DNA from: Planctomycetota bacterium
GTDB lineage: Bacteria; Planctomycetota; UBA11346
Direction: 5' to 3'
Assembly (NCBI GenBank): GCA_014193115.1
Contig: BJHQ01000007.1
Location: forward strand, 159,729 to 223,728
DNA length: 64,000 bases
Below are positions 16,454-25,582 of the stretch, one piece after another. The position numbers and the translations under genes are program-made. Positions within the stretch are counted from its first letter, which is position 1. Every line of letters starts with the position of its first letter. The notes below the pieces were generated by a model. It had not been told where the DNA came from. It ran no database searches and saw only the letters and a list, made by a program, of their open reading frames with translations.

Positions 16454-19016
16454 AGGGTCCCCCGAGCGAAGCAAGTAGAGAAGGGCCACAAAATAACAAA
16501 ATAAAAGGGGTCCCGAGCGAAGCGAGCGGGGGAATAGCGGAATAAAAGGGGTCCCCGGAGCGGAGCGAGCGGGGAAGGCCACCCGAGGAGCGGTGGGCGG
16601 ATAGAATCGGCGCAGCCGATCCGCCCACGTTTTCCGAAGGAAAACGAGCGACGACCAAGGCCGGGGGCACGGGGGGCGAAGCCCACCGAAACAAAAGGGG
16701 TCCCCGGAGCGGAGCGAGCGGGGAAGGCCACCCGAGGAGCGGTGGGCGGATAGAATCGGCGCAGCCGATCCGCCCACGTTTTCCGAAGGAAAACGAGCGA
16801 CGACCAAGGCCGGGGGCACGGGGGGCGAAGCCCACCGAAACAAAAGGGGTCCCCGGAGCGGAGCGAGCGGGGAAGGCCACCCGAGGAGCGGTGGGCGGAT
16901 AGAATCGGCGCAGCCGATCCGCCCACGTTTTCCGAAGGAAAACGAGCGACGACCAAGGCCGGGGGCACGGGGGGCGAAGCCCACCGAAACAAAAGGGGTC
17001 CCCGGAGCGGAGCGAGCGGGGAAGGCCACCCGAGGAGCGGTGGGCGGATAGAATCGGCGCAGCCGATCCGCCCACGTTTTCCGAAGGAAAACGAGCGACG
17101 ACCAAGGCCGGGGGCACGGGGGGCGAAGCCCACCGAAACAAAAGGGGTCCCCGGAGCGGAGCGAGCGGGGAAGGCCACCCGAGGAGCGGTGGGCGGATAG
17201 AATCGGCGCAGCCGATCCGCCCACGTTTTCCGAAGGAAAACGAGCGACGACCAAGGCCGGGGGCACGGGGGGCGAAGCCCACCGAAACAAAAGGGGTCCC
17301 CGGAGCGGAGCGAGCGGGGAAGGCCACCCGAGGAGCGGTGGGCGGATAGAATCGGCGCAGCCGATCCGCCCACGTTTTCCGAAGGAAAACGAGCGACGAC
17401 CAAGGCCGGGGGCACGGGGGGCGAAGCCCACCGAAACAAAAGGGGTCCCCGGAGCGGAGCGAGCGGGGAAGGCCGCCCGAGGAGCGGTGGGCGGATAGAA
17501 TCGGCGCAGCCGAGCCGTCCACGTTTTCATCTGCGAAGCAGATGAAAATGAGCGACGAGCAAGGCCAGGGGCCACGGGGGGCGAAGCCCACCGAAACAAA
17601 AGGGGTCCCCGGAGCGGAGCGAGCGGGGAAGGCCGCCCGAGGAGCGGTGGGCGGATACAATCGGCGCAGCCGATCCGCCCACGTTTTCCGAAGGAAAACG
17701 AGCGACGACCAAGGCCGGGGGCACGGGGGGCGAAGCCCACCGAAACAAAAGGGGTCCCCGGAGCGGAGCGAGCGGGGAAGGCTGCCAGAGGAGCGGTGGG
17801 CGGATAGAATCGGCGCAGCCGAGCCGTCCACGTTTTCATCTGCGAAGCAGATGAAAATGAGCGACGACCAAGGCCAGGGGCCACGGGGGGCGAAGCCCAC
17901 CGAAACAAAAGGGGTCCCCGGAGCGGAGCGAGCGGGGAAGGCCGCCCGAGGAGCGGTGGGCGGATACAATCGGCGCAGCCGATCCGCCCACGTTTTCCGA
18001 AGGAAAACGAGCGACGACCAAGGCCGGGGGCACGGGGGGCGAAGCCCACCGAAACAAAAGGGGTCCCCGGAGCGGAGCGAGCGGGGAAGGCTGCCAGAGG
18101 AGCGGTGGGCGGATAGAATCGGCGCAGCCGAGCCGTCCACGTTTTCATCTGCGAAGCAGATGAAAATGAGCGACGACCAAGGCCAGGGGCCACGGGGGGC
18201 GAAGCCCACCGAAACAAAAGGGGTCCCCGGAGCGGAGCGAGCGGGGAAGGCCGCCCGAGGAGCGGTGGGCGGATACAATCGGCGCAGCCGATCCGCCCAC
18301 GTTTTCCGAAGGAAAACGAGCGACGACCAAGGCCGGGGGCCACGGGGGGCGAAGCCCACCGAAACAAAAGGGGTCCCCCGAGCGAAGCGAGCGGGGAAGG
18401 CCGCCCGAGGAGCGGTGGGCGGATAGAATCGGCGCAGCCGATCCGCCCACGTTTTCATCTGCGAAGCAGATGAAAATGAGCGACGACCAAGGCCAGGGGG
18501 CACGGGGGGCGAAGCCCACCGAAACAAAAGGGGTCCCCCGAGCAAAGCGAGCGGGGAAGGCCGGCAGAGGAGCGGTGGGCGGATAGAATCGGCGCAGCCG
18601 AGCCGTCCACGTTTTCATCTGCGAAGCAGATGAAAATGAGCGACGACCAAGGCCAGGGGGCACGGGGGCGAAGCCCACCGAAACAAAAGTAGTCCCCCGA
18701 GCGAAGCGAGCGGGGAAGGCCGCCAGAGGAGCGGTGGGCGGATAGAATCGGCGCAGCCGAGCCGTCCACGTTTTCATCTGCGAAGCAGATGAAAATGAGC
18801 GACGACCAAGGCCAGGGGGCACGGGGGCGAAGCCCACCGAAACAAAAGTAGTCCCCCCGAGCGAAGCGAGCGGGGAAGCCCACCGGAATAACGAAACAAA
18901 AGGGGTCCCCCGAGCGAAGCGAGCGGGGAAGGCCGCCAGAGGAGAGGTGGGCGGATACAATCGGCGCAGCCGATCCGCCCACGTTTTCCGAAGGAAAACG
19001 TGCGACGACCAGGCCG
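16454..19016. repeat. Large non-coding tandem array, 149/160-bp units with conserved hairpins
   Basis: About 16 units can be counted from the recurring GGGGTCCCCGGAGCGG block. Starts of GTCCCC fall at 16551, 16700, 16849, 16998, 17147, 17296, 17445, 17605, 17754, 17914, 18063, 18223, 18373, 18533, 18692 and 18851, with a short partial unit at 18905. The first seven are nearly identical 149-mers. Later ones alternate 160 and 149, giving a 309-bp higher-order repeat. Each unit holds an inverted repeat GTGGGCGGAT...ATCCGCCCAC enclosing CGGC-GCA-GCCG, then a second hairpin. The second hairpin is CGTTTTCC-GAA-GGAAAACG in 149-mers and TTTTCATCTGC-GAA-GCAGATGAAAA in 160-mers. The minus strand lacks stops, so long false ORFs run in all three frames. 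There are no spacers, so it is not CRISPR. Convergent genes flank it. Confidence 0.93.
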
Positions 19017-19023
19017 GGGGGCA

Positions 19024-19109
19024 GGGCCAAAGGCCCGCGGGGGCGAAAGCCCCCATGAAAAAACGGACAGGGCCAAAGGCCCGTGGGGCGAAAGCCCCCA
19101 TGAAAAAAA
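19024..19109. repeat. Twice-repeated double-hairpin element beside tRNA-Leu
   Basis: Two copies of GGGCCAAAGGCCC followed by a GGGGCGAAAGCCCC-type hairpin and ATGAAAAAA lie between the array and the 3' end of the minus-strand tRNA gene. Each copy has two short GC stems with AAA/GAAA loops plus an A-run. Read from the tRNA's strand, the T-run comes before the stems, so it does not look like a canonical terminator for the tRNA. On the plus strand the stems followed by A-runs are not a terminator either. Confidence 0.75.
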
Positions 19110-19110
19110 G

Positions 19111-19195
19111 TGCCCGGGAGAGGACTCGAACCTCCACGACCTTAACGGCCGCTAGGACCTGAACCTAGTGCGTCTGCCAATTCCGCCACCCGGGC
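19111..19195 (-). tRNA. tRNA-Leu (CAG anticodon)
   Basis: The reverse complement reads GCCCGGGTGGCGGAATTGG... with D-loop, then an anticodon arm CTAGG-TTCAGGT-CCTAG giving anticodon CAG. A long class II variable arm (CGGCCGTTAAGGTCG) follows, then the T-arm GGAGGTTCGAGTCCTC and acceptor CTCCCGGGCA. It is 85 nt, with the acceptor stem CCCGGGC paired to GCCCGGG and discriminator A. The 3' CCA is not encoded (next bases are CTTT). The long variable arm and anticodon agree on leucine. Confidence 0.95.
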
Positions 19196-19318
19196 TGGTG
19201 AACGTGGGCAGGCATCCTAGGGTCGGTCTATGACTTGCAAGTCGGTCCTTGCCGCGCCCCGGAGCGGTCGCGATTTCCGCATAAAATGCACCGGTTTTGT
19301 GTCATCTGGGCTGCCGCG

Positions 19319-19990
19319 ATGAAAATCCGTCCTCCCCCTGACCTGGTCCATTGGGTACTCAATACGTTGACCGACTCGTGGACGTATCACGTCTTCGGTG
19401 GTCAGCATGTCATCGATGCGATCCGGATGAGCCCGACCGGTTCGGTGGTGTGCTGCTTGTGGCACCAGAGCCTGCCCCACGTGGTCGGCGCCCATCCGCG
19501 GTCCTTGAAAATCGCGGCGCTGGTCAGCCTCTCGGGCGATGGAGCAATCATTGCCGATCATATGCACCGGATCGGTATCCGCACGGTGCGCGGCTCATCG
19601 GCCCGGGGCGCGGTCCGGGCCGTGCGCGAACTGACCGAATGCATCGATGATGGCTGGCTCTTGGCGATCACGGTCGATGGGCCCAAGGGACCGAGGAAAA
19701 TTCCCAAGTCAGGGGCGATCGAACTGGCGCGCCGGCACGGCCTGCCGTTGGTGCCGATCGCGGCGCGTGCGTCCCGGGAAATGTTCTTCCGCAGCTGGGA
19801 TCGCTTCCGCCTGCCGCTGCCGCGGGCCCACATCGCGATGATCTATGGCAAGCCGATCTGCTATCCGTCCGCGGAACCCAGCGCTGATGAGCTCGAATCG
19901 CGACGCAGGGAACTGGCCCGGCAGATCGGACTGTTGGAAGACCGCGCCGATTCCTTGGCCGGTCAGACCCGCGGCGGGCCACGGCGGTAG
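19319..19990 (+). CDS. DUF374 / lysophospholipid acyltransferase family protein
   Basis: About 223 residues from the ATG giving MKIRPPPDLVHWVLNTLTDS; the longer track start lacks support. Recognisable DUF374 features: VVCCLWHQSLPHVV (the H...acyltransferase-like motif), LVSLSGDGAIIADHMHRIG, VRGSSARGAVRAVRE, and AITVDGPKGPRKIPKSGAIELAR. The family is related to the lipid-A/KDO-linked and glycerolipid acyltransferases of the inner membrane. No N-terminal transmembrane segment is evident. It stands alone between tRNA-Leu (divergent) and the convergent chemotaxis operon. The acceptor lipid is not predictable. Confidence 0.88.
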   Translation: MKIRPPPDLVHWVLNTLTDSWTYHVFGGQHVIDAIRMSPTGSVVCCLWHQSLPHVVGAHPRSLKIAALVSLSGDGAIIADHMHRIGIRTVRGSSARGAVRAVRELTECIDDGWLLAITVDGPKGPRKIPKSGAIELARRHGLPLVPIAARASREMFFRSWDRFRLPLPRAHIAMIYGKPICYPSAEPSADELESRRRELARQIGLLEDRADSLAGQTRGGPRR

Positions 19991-20085
19991 AGCCCGAAAA
20001 ACGCAGTTGGGAAACTGGAGGGTCGGAGGAAGATCCACCCGCACCCGGTGGGTTTTCCAGCCAGCGGAGATTATCCTCGGTTTTT

Positions 20086-20116
20086 CCTTGGCGTTTTGAC
20101 GCCTTGGCGGTTCATC
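20086..20116 (+). repeat. CCTTGGCG-type dispersed intergenic element, copy 1
   Basis: CCTTGGCGTTTTGACGCCTTGGCGGTTCATC lies between the acyltransferase gene and cheB (convergent). Related copies are at 40884-40906 (CCTTGGCGTCTTCGCGGTTCATC) and, inverted, at 46619-46646. All three are outside genes. The element has no obvious hairpin. Confidence 0.5.
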
Positions 20117-20155
20117 TGCCTTTTTGAGGTAGCATGGTCGATTCGTCGAACCTGG

Positions 20156-21394
20156 TCACCGGGATCCGGATTCGCGTTGGCCCGCCTGCCGCATCAGCTC
20201 GCCCGCGATCGCCTCGATCGGCAAGACCCGGTCGACGCAGCCGAGCTTGATCGCCTCCATGGGCATGCCGAATACCACGCAGGTCGCCTCGTCCTGAGCG
20301 ATGGTGGAGGCTCCCGCGTCATGCATCAGCTTCATCCCATCGGCGCCGTCGCGACCCATGCCGGTCAGCAGGACACCGATGGCGTGCGGTCCAGCGGCCT
20401 TGGCGACGCTTTCAAACAAGCGGTTGACGGCGGGTTTATGCAAGCCCAGGCGGGGTCCGTCTTCGAGCCCGGCCCGCCACCCCTGGCCCGAGCGCTCGAT
20501 CACCAGATGGCGGTCGCCAGGGGCGATCAGGACCCTGCCGGGGACGATGGCATCGCCTTGTTCTGCTTCTTTGACCTCAACGGCGCACAGGCTGGCCAGG
20601 CGCTGGGCCAGCGAGGCGGTGAAGCGCGGCGGCATATGCTGGACGATGACCACGCCGGGAGCGCCGGCTGGCAGCGCGGTGAGGATGGTTTCCAGGGCAG
20701 TGACCCCGCCGGTGGATGAACCGATGGCCACCAATGGCGAATGGGGACGGACCGCGGTCCCCGTCGCCTGGGGAGCCAGCGCACGGACGGCGGTCTGGCG
20801 ATCGCTGATGGAACGGACGGCGGCCTGGCGATCGCTGATGGAACGGACAGCGGTCTGGCGGTCGCTCGCGGAGCGCCCTGCCGGTTCGCTGCCCGGACGC
20901 CTGGCTGGCTCACTGCCCGGACGCCTGGCCGGCTCACTGCCCGGACGCCTGGCCGGCTCACTGCCGGTGCGTCCAACCGGACTTTGCCGAGGGAGGCGCA
21001 AGCGGGCCAGGCTGGCGGCGCGCACGGCGTGCACCAGGCGGGCCTGAAAAATGTCGGCGTCCTGCTCAAGGCCGGCCTTGTCCAGAACCTCGATCGCCCC
21101 GGCGGCCAGGGCCTCTTGGGCCTGATCAGAGCCCAGCGCGGTGAATTCGCTGATCACCACGGTCGGGATGGGATGCACCGGCATCAAAATGCGTAAAAAC
21201 GCCAGCCCTGTCATGCGCGGCAGATCGAGGTCGAGGGTCAAGACATCGGGCGCAAGGTGGACGATCTGATCGCGGGCCACGAACGGATCCGGGGCCGTAC
21301 CGACCACCTGGAATCCCGGCTGGCGGTCAAGGCAGTCGGTGAGCATCCGGCGGATGACCGCCGAGTCGTCGATGACCAGGATGCGGACGGTCAT
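20156..21394 (-). CDS. cheB: Chemotaxis protein-glutamate methylesterase/glutamine deamidase CheB
   Basis: Demethylates chemoreceptors when phosphorylated by CheA. The start is the ATG giving MTVRILVIDDSAVIRRML, a four-base overlap with cheR; the longer track start is spurious. The receiver (1-120) is complete: IDDS, phospho-acceptor LDLDLP, ISEF and LDK. The methylesterase domain has the catalytic Ser in AIGSSTGGVTAL, His in QHMPPRFTASLA and Asp in LTGMGRDGADGM. The linker (about 150-210) is an unusual in-frame minisatellite: GSEPARRP repeated three to four times (24-bp DNA unit), then ISDRQTAVRS-type decapeptides three times (30-bp unit). Last gene of the chemosensory operon. Confidence 0.96.
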   Translation of the reverse strand: MTVRILVIDDSAVIRRMLTDCLDRQPGFQVVGTAPDPFVARDQIVHLAPDVLTLDLDLPRMTGLAFLRILMPVHPIPTVVISEFTALGSDQAQEALAAGAIEVLDKAGLEQDADIFQARLVHAVRAASLARLRLPRQSPVGRTGSEPARRPGSEPARRPGSEPARRPGSEPAGRSASDRQTAVRSISDRQAAVRSISDRQTAVRALAPQATGTAVRPHSPLVAIGSSTGGVTALETILTALPAGAPGVVIVQHMPPRFTASLAQRLASLCAVEVKEAEQGDAIVPGRVLIAPGDRHLVIERSGQGWRAGLEDGPRLGLHKPAVNRLFESVAKAAGPHAIGVLLTGMGRDGADGMKLMHDAGASTIAQDEATCVVFGMPMEAIKLGCVDRVLPIEAIAGELMRQAGQRESGSR

Positions 21395-22200
21395 TTCCGG
21401 AAAGCCGCCGGAGCGATCGAGGCCAGTGGATGGCGCAGACCGCTCAGGCTTTCGGCGGCGCCGATCAGCAGCAGACCGCCCGGACGAAGCAGCCGGACGC
21501 ATTCATCGAGCAGCGCCTGGCGCACCTCGATCGGGAAATAGATCATGACATTCCGGCAGAAGATCACGTCCAGCGGCCCGCGCATGGGGAAGGGCGGACG
21601 ATTGAGGTTGAGGCGGTTGACGGTCAGCATCCGGCGCAAGTCGGGGCTGGCCTGGACCTGCCCGCCAAGGGCGGCGAAATACTTGCGGCGGAGATCAGCC
21701 GCCACCGGCTCGACTGCCCGCAGGTCATAGATGCCGGCACGGCAGGCCTCCAGCACCCGGGTGCTGATGTCGGTGCACAGGATCGCGCAATCGTGGGCAG
21801 CGGCGCCGTTCTCAGCCATGAGGATGGCCAGGGTGTAGGCCTCCATCCCGGTGGAGGCCGCCGCTGACCACAGGCGGAAGCGCCTTTGGCCTGCGCCCAA
21901 CCAGGCGCGCACCGCCTGGTCGCACAGCTGGAATGCCCGTGGTTCACGCCAAAAACTGGTGGTATTGGTGCTGATGGCGTCCAACAACTGGACCAGTTCG
22001 TCGCCATCCTGGTCGAGCAGCCGCAGGTAGTCCGCGAGGACAGTGGTGCCGGTGGCGCGCAGGCGCCGGGTCACCCGGGCTGCCACCAGGGCTTGTTTGC
22101 CGTCGCCCAGCTCGATCCCCAGGCGATGCCGCACCAGGGTGCGCAATGCCTGGTAACCAGCAGCATCGACCGCCGGCGGGCCGACGCTCGACCCGATCAT
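21391..22200 (-). CDS. cheR: Chemotaxis protein methyltransferase CheR
   Basis: SAM-dependent methylation of chemoreceptor glutamates, opposing CheB. 269 residues with an N-terminal all-helical domain (FRxLVRHRLGIELGDGKQALV type) and the methyltransferase domain. Motifs are STNTTSFWREPRAF, RLWSAAASTGMEAYTLAIL (SAM site; the usual CSTGEE is ASTGME here), ILCTDIS and DVIFCRNVMIYFP. The C-terminus LLLIGAAESLSG is standard. It overlaps cheW upstream and cheB downstream by four bases each. The Ala-for-Cys and Met-for-Glu changes in the SAM loop are modest departures from consensus. Confidence 0.95.
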   Translation of the reverse strand: MIGSSVGPPAVDAAGYQALRTLVRHRLGIELGDGKQALVAARVTRRLRATGTTVLADYLRLLDQDGDELVQLLDAISTNTTSFWREPRAFQLCDQAVRAWLGAGQRRFRLWSAAASTGMEAYTLAILMAENGAAAHDCAILCTDISTRVLEACRAGIYDLRAVEPVAADLRRKYFAALGGQVQASPDLRRMLTVNRLNLNRPPFPMRGPLDVIFCRNVMIYFPIEVRQALLDECVRLLRPGGLLLIGAAESLSGLRHPLASIAPAAFRK

Positions 22201-22733
22201 CCGCTGGCCGCTTGGGCGGCGCCCAGATCGGCGGTGGACAGGGCCTTTTCGATGTCGAGCAGGACCACCACTTTGCCGCCGACTTTGCCCATGCCGACGA
22301 TGCAGGCGGAATCGATCCCGGTGCCCATGGCCGGAGCCGGTTCAATGTCGGTGGCGGGGATGTTCTGGACCTCGTTCACCAGATCGACCACCGCCCCCAG
22401 GATCAAGGTCTGGCCGGCGGTTGCCGAGCTGGCCGTGGCCGTCATCTGGACCACGACGATGCACGACCGCTTGCCGTCGATCCCCCGGGGCAATCCGAGC
22501 TTGAGGCGGAGATCGATGACCGGGATGACCCGGCCACGCAGGTTGATCACCCCGCGCAGCCAGTCCGGCATGCGCGGCACCGGCGTGATGTCGAGCAGGC
22601 CGATGATCTCCTGGATCTTGAGGATCGGGATGGCGAAGCGCTCGGCCGCCAGGGTGAAGGCCAGGTATTTGTCGGCGGCGCTGCGGGTTGTGCGGGCGCG
22701 GACCGCGGCGGCGGTGTGGGCGAGCGGCGGCAT
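22197..22733 (-). CDS. cheW: Chemotaxis coupling protein CheW
   Basis: Adaptor linking the MCP to CheA. 178 residues: a 25-residue N-terminal extension, then the CheW fold with YLAFTLAAERFAIPILKIQEI, MPDWLRGVINLRGRVIPVIDLR and DSACIVGMGKVGGKVVVLLDIEKAL. The INLRG motif and the closing hydrophobic strand are textbook. It lies three bases after the MCP stop and overlaps cheR by four bases. Confidence 0.95.
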   Translation of the reverse strand: MPPLAHTAAAVRARTTRSAADKYLAFTLAAERFAIPILKIQEIIGLLDITPVPRMPDWLRGVINLRGRVIPVIDLRLKLGLPRGIDGKRSCIVVVQMTATASSATAGQTLILGAVVDLVNEVQNIPATDIEPAPAMGTGIDSACIVGMGKVGGKVVVLLDIEKALSTADLGAAQAASG

Positions 22734-22736
22734 GGT

Positions 22737-24494
22737 TCAGAATTTCGAGAAATCGCCCTGCTGATCCGCCGATTCCTCGGCAGTCAGGGGAATGATCTGG
22801 GACGGCTTGCGTGGGGCAGCGCTCTGGGATGGGCGGGGCGGCGGGGCGGCACGCTGGGTAGCAGGTGGGACCTGGCGCAGCGACTGCGTGGAGCGCTGAG
22901 ACGGCGGCGGGGCCGGTCGTTGGGTGCTGGCTGTCGGCCTGGGCGGGGCGGCGGCGGGTATCGCCGTTGCGGCTTCGGATCCACGGACCTGGGTGCCTTC
23001 GACCACCACCCGCACCTGATCGACCGAACGCTGCAGTTCGGCTGACTGGGCCATCAGTTCCTCGCTGGCGGCCGCGCTCTGCTCGGCGCTGGCGGCATTT
23101 TCCTGAGTGACTTTGTCGATCTGCGAAACCGCTGCGTTGATCTGCTCGACTCCGCGGGCCTGCTCGTCGCTGGCTTCGGCAACCTCGGCCGACAACTGGC
23201 TGACCTTTTTCGCGGCAACCACCAATTTCTGGAAGGACTCAACCATCTCGCGGTCGAGGGTCCGGGCGACAGACTCCTGGACCTGGCGCGACGAGGCCAG
23301 GACCCGTTCCGAGTTGGCCTTGGCCTCTTTCATCAGGGCGGCGGTGTTGCGAGCCTCGTCGGTGCTGCGCGCCGCCAGGTTGCGGACTTCGTCAGCCACA
23401 ACAGCGAAACCCATGCCTGCCTCACCAGCCCGGGCCGCCTCGACCGCAGCGTTCAGGGCCAGCAGATTGGTCTGAAAGGCGATCTCATCGATGGTCTCGA
23501 CCACCGCCGTGGTCTTGTCGGTGCTGGCGCGGATGGCCTCGACCGCGGTCATCAGGTCGGCCAATTGCCGAGCCATGTCCTGGGCGGCCCGGCGGGCTGC
23601 GTGTTCGCCGAGTTCGCTGGCGCCGGCCGCCTCGCCGGCCAGGGTCTTGGCCTGGCGAGCGTTCTCGGCGTTCTGCCGGCAGGTGGCCGACAGTTCTTCC
23701 AACGATGAAGTCGTTTCTTCCAGGCTCGCGGCCTGCTCGCTAGCGCCGGCAGCGATGCGCTGGGCGCTTTCCGAAACCTGATTGGCGGCTGAGCTGACCT
23801 GGTCGGCTCCATTGGTCAGGTCGGCCATGCCGCGGCTGACCGGGATGGTGATCGACCGGGCGAGCAGCCAGGACCCGCCCAGGACCAGCACCGCCGCGCC
23901 CAGGCTGAAAAATTCCAGCAGACGTTGGCCGAAGACATCCTGCTCGGCGATGAGTTTTTCGCGATCTTTCAGGCGCTGGTTGAGCGCCTGGACGATGACG
24001 TCGATGTGGGCTCGATGCGCATCATAGATCGGCTTGATCTCGCCGATCAGAATCGCCCCAGCGGCATTGGCGTCCATCCCGCCTTCGACTCCAGGGATCA
24101 GCTTGTCTCGGATCAGGGCCAGGATCTGCGCGCCTGTGTCTTTGGCTTGTTTGGCCTCGCCACGGATCTGGCCGGCATAGGCGTGGTGGCCCAACCACAC
24201 GTCCCAGCGATCGGTGAATTCCTTTTCAAGCTTTTTAAAGTGCTCTTTATACTGCTGGCGTTGGTCCGGCTTGCTGTCCGGATACAGATGGCCGATCAGG
24301 TAGGCCTCGACGACAAAGGCCGGCGATGGATGGACATCGGCCAGGAAGATATTGTCATCCATGACCTCGACGAAGGTCGGACTGTTGATCTTGGAATGGT
24401 CATAGATCAACCAACCTGTCGCTGCCACAGTGAGGACGCAGATAGTGGAGAAGATCGCCAGGATGGCGAGGCGGCCGCGGATGCCCATGGTCAT
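22737..24494 (-). CDS. Methyl-accepting chemotaxis protein
   Basis: A 585-residue inner-membrane receptor. TM1 is at about 7-29 ([22 protein letters not shown]). A periplasmic helical domain of about 160 residues with conserved Trp/His ([14 protein letters not shown]) follows, then TM2 at about 195-212 ([18 protein letters not shown]). The cytoplasmic signalling helix ends in the highly conserved hairpin tip [20 protein letters not shown]...[18 protein letters not shown]. The C-terminal 75 residues are a Pro/Gln-rich tail ([19 protein letters not shown]). The ligand is unknown. It sits between cheD-REC and cheW, so it is the dedicated receptor of this array. Confidence 0.95.
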   Translation of the reverse strand: MTMGIRGRLAILAIFSTICVLTVAATGWLIYDHSKINSPTFVEVMDDNIFLADVHPSPAFVVEAYLIGHLYPDSKPDQRQQYKEHFKKLEKEFTDRWDVWLGHHAYAGQIRGEAKQAKDTGAQILALIRDKLIPGVEGGMDANAAGAILIGEIKPIYDAHRAHIDVIVQALNQRLKDREKLIAEQDVFGQRLLEFFSLGAAVLVLGGSWLLARSITIPVSRGMADLTNGADQVSSAANQVSESAQRIAAGASEQAASLEETTSSLEELSATCRQNAENARQAKTLAGEAAGASELGEHAARRAAQDMARQLADLMTAVEAIRASTDKTTAVVETIDEIAFQTNLLALNAAVEAARAGEAGMGFAVVADEVRNLAARSTDEARNTAALMKEAKANSERVLASSRQVQESVARTLDREMVESFQKLVVAAKKVSQLSAEVAEASDEQARGVEQINAAVSQIDKVTQENAASAEQSAAASEELMAQSAELQRSVDQVRVVVEGTQVRGSEAATAIPAAAPPRPTASTQRPAPPPSQRSTQSLRQVPPATQRAAPPPRPSQSAAPRKPSQIIPLTAEESADQQGDFSKF

Positions 24495-24539
24495 GGTGAT
24501 TCCTTTGGTGCTTTCAGTTGGTCGGAAAACGACAGTAGA

Positions 24540-25577
24540 TCAGGTGGGAGCGAGAGGTTGGACGATGGTAGATGCAGCGCGATGTAGAATCGGCAGCAAG
24601 ACAGCCCGGGCGGCTGAAAGTCCCTGATGAATTGCCAGGGATTCCTTGTCGATCACCGCCACCGCTCCGGCCGCCAGCAGTTTCCCTTCCAGGTCGCTGC
24701 CGGTCTTGGCCACCGTGGACACGATGACTGTGGGAATCGGCTTGAATTGCATGATCTTGCGCAAAAAAGCGAGACCGTCGAGACGCGGCATGATGACATC
24801 CAGGCAGAGTACATCGGGATCCTCGGCCAGGATCTGCTCACGGGCCTGGAAGGCGTCTTCGGCCTCACCGACCACCTCAAGTCGGGGATCTCCGGCGATG
24901 GCCGCAACCAGCACCCGCCGGACCGTGGCCGAATCGTCCACCACTAGGACGCGGATCTTGCGGCGGGCCAGATCATCGCGTCGTTGGCTGGCCGCCGACG
25001 CTTCGATCAGGGAACAGCGGATCGCGCCGTTGCCGGTATCGAAGTCGAGCTTGCGGCCGCGGCTGCCGCCGGTGTCCTCGCCAGCCACCTGGATTTTTGC
25101 GGCCTCTAAACTGACATAAGCCTGTTCGATGTTGCGCTGGCCGATGTCCCCGGCCCCTGATCCCAAAGCCCCGACCACTGCGCCGCCACCATAGATCCGG
25201 GCCTTGCAGCGTGCCAGATCACTGCCGGCCAGCCGCGCCAGGTTGAGCAGTTGGGCGATGGCCTGGTCGCCGCATTTTCCCGGAGCCAGCCGGGTGCCGT
25301 TGGCGTTGGGGACCATGAAGTGGTTCAGCCCGCCCCACTTGCGCAACGGATCGAACACCGCCACCGCCACGCAGGAGCCGAGCAACGTCGAGAGCATCGA
25401 CGGCTCGCGGACGAAGGCCATTTCACCGGGCAGAAGAAAAGTCCGGCGCAGGTCGCCGTTGACTGGACTGGTCGAAGCAAGACTCGGCGGCCTGACGGCC
25501 GGGCTCGGGGGCCGGATGGCCAGACTCGGCGGCCTGACGGACGGGCTTGGCGGCGGTAGATGCTGCGGCGTGTCCAT
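24540..25577 (-). CDS. cheD: CheD chemoreceptor deamidase fused to a receiver domain
   Basis: 345 residues. After a Pro/Ser-rich repetitive N-terminus (RPPSLAIRPPSPAVRPPSLAS) comes CheD: FLLPGEMAFVREP, the catalytic Cys in LLGSCVAVAVFDP, His in GGLNHFMVPNA, and the Thr/Ala-rich end with RIYGGGAVVG. From about residue 207 a complete receiver follows: VLVVDDSATVRRVLV, phospho-acceptor LCLDVIMPRLDG, IVSTV and VIDK. The receiver resembles the CheB regulatory domain but no methylesterase follows. CheD deamidates receptor glutamines and in some bacteria interacts with the phosphatase CheC; a fused receiver would place deamidation directly under CheA control. It starts five bases after cheA. Confidence 0.93.
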   Translation of the reverse strand: MDTPQHLPPPSPSVRPPSLAIRPPSPAVRPPSLASTSPVNGDLRRTFLLPGEMAFVREPSMLSTLLGSCVAVAVFDPLRKWGGLNHFMVPNANGTRLAPGKCGDQAIAQLLNLARLAGSDLARCKARIYGGGAVVGALGSGAGDIGQRNIEQAYVSLEAAKIQVAGEDTGGSRGRKLDFDTGNGAIRCSLIEASAASQRRDDLARRKIRVLVVDDSATVRRVLVAAIAGDPRLEVVGEAEDAFQAREQILAEDPDVLCLDVIMPRLDGLAFLRKIMQFKPIPTVIVSTVAKTGSDLEGKLLAAGAVAVIDKESLAIHQGLSAARAVLLPILHRAASTIVQPLAPT

Positions 25578-25582
25578 GGAAT

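Noticed and set aside
17542-18426. Plus-strand 294-residue repeat ORF
   Set aside because: It stays open because the 309-bp dimer is a multiple of three. The sequence is low-complexity and confined to the array.
16391-18545. Minus-strand ORFs of 658, 341 and 703 residues (and 18145-19137) over the tandem array
   Set aside because: All three minus frames are open only because the repeat unit contains no stop codons on that strand. The 149-bp period rotates the frame, so the 'proteins' are the same DNA read three ways. They have Pro/Ser/Arg-rich low-complexity sequence and no ribosome-binding site.
16454-19016. Possible CRISPR array
   Set aside because: Units are 149-160 bp with no short-repeat/unique-spacer alternation and no cas genes nearby.
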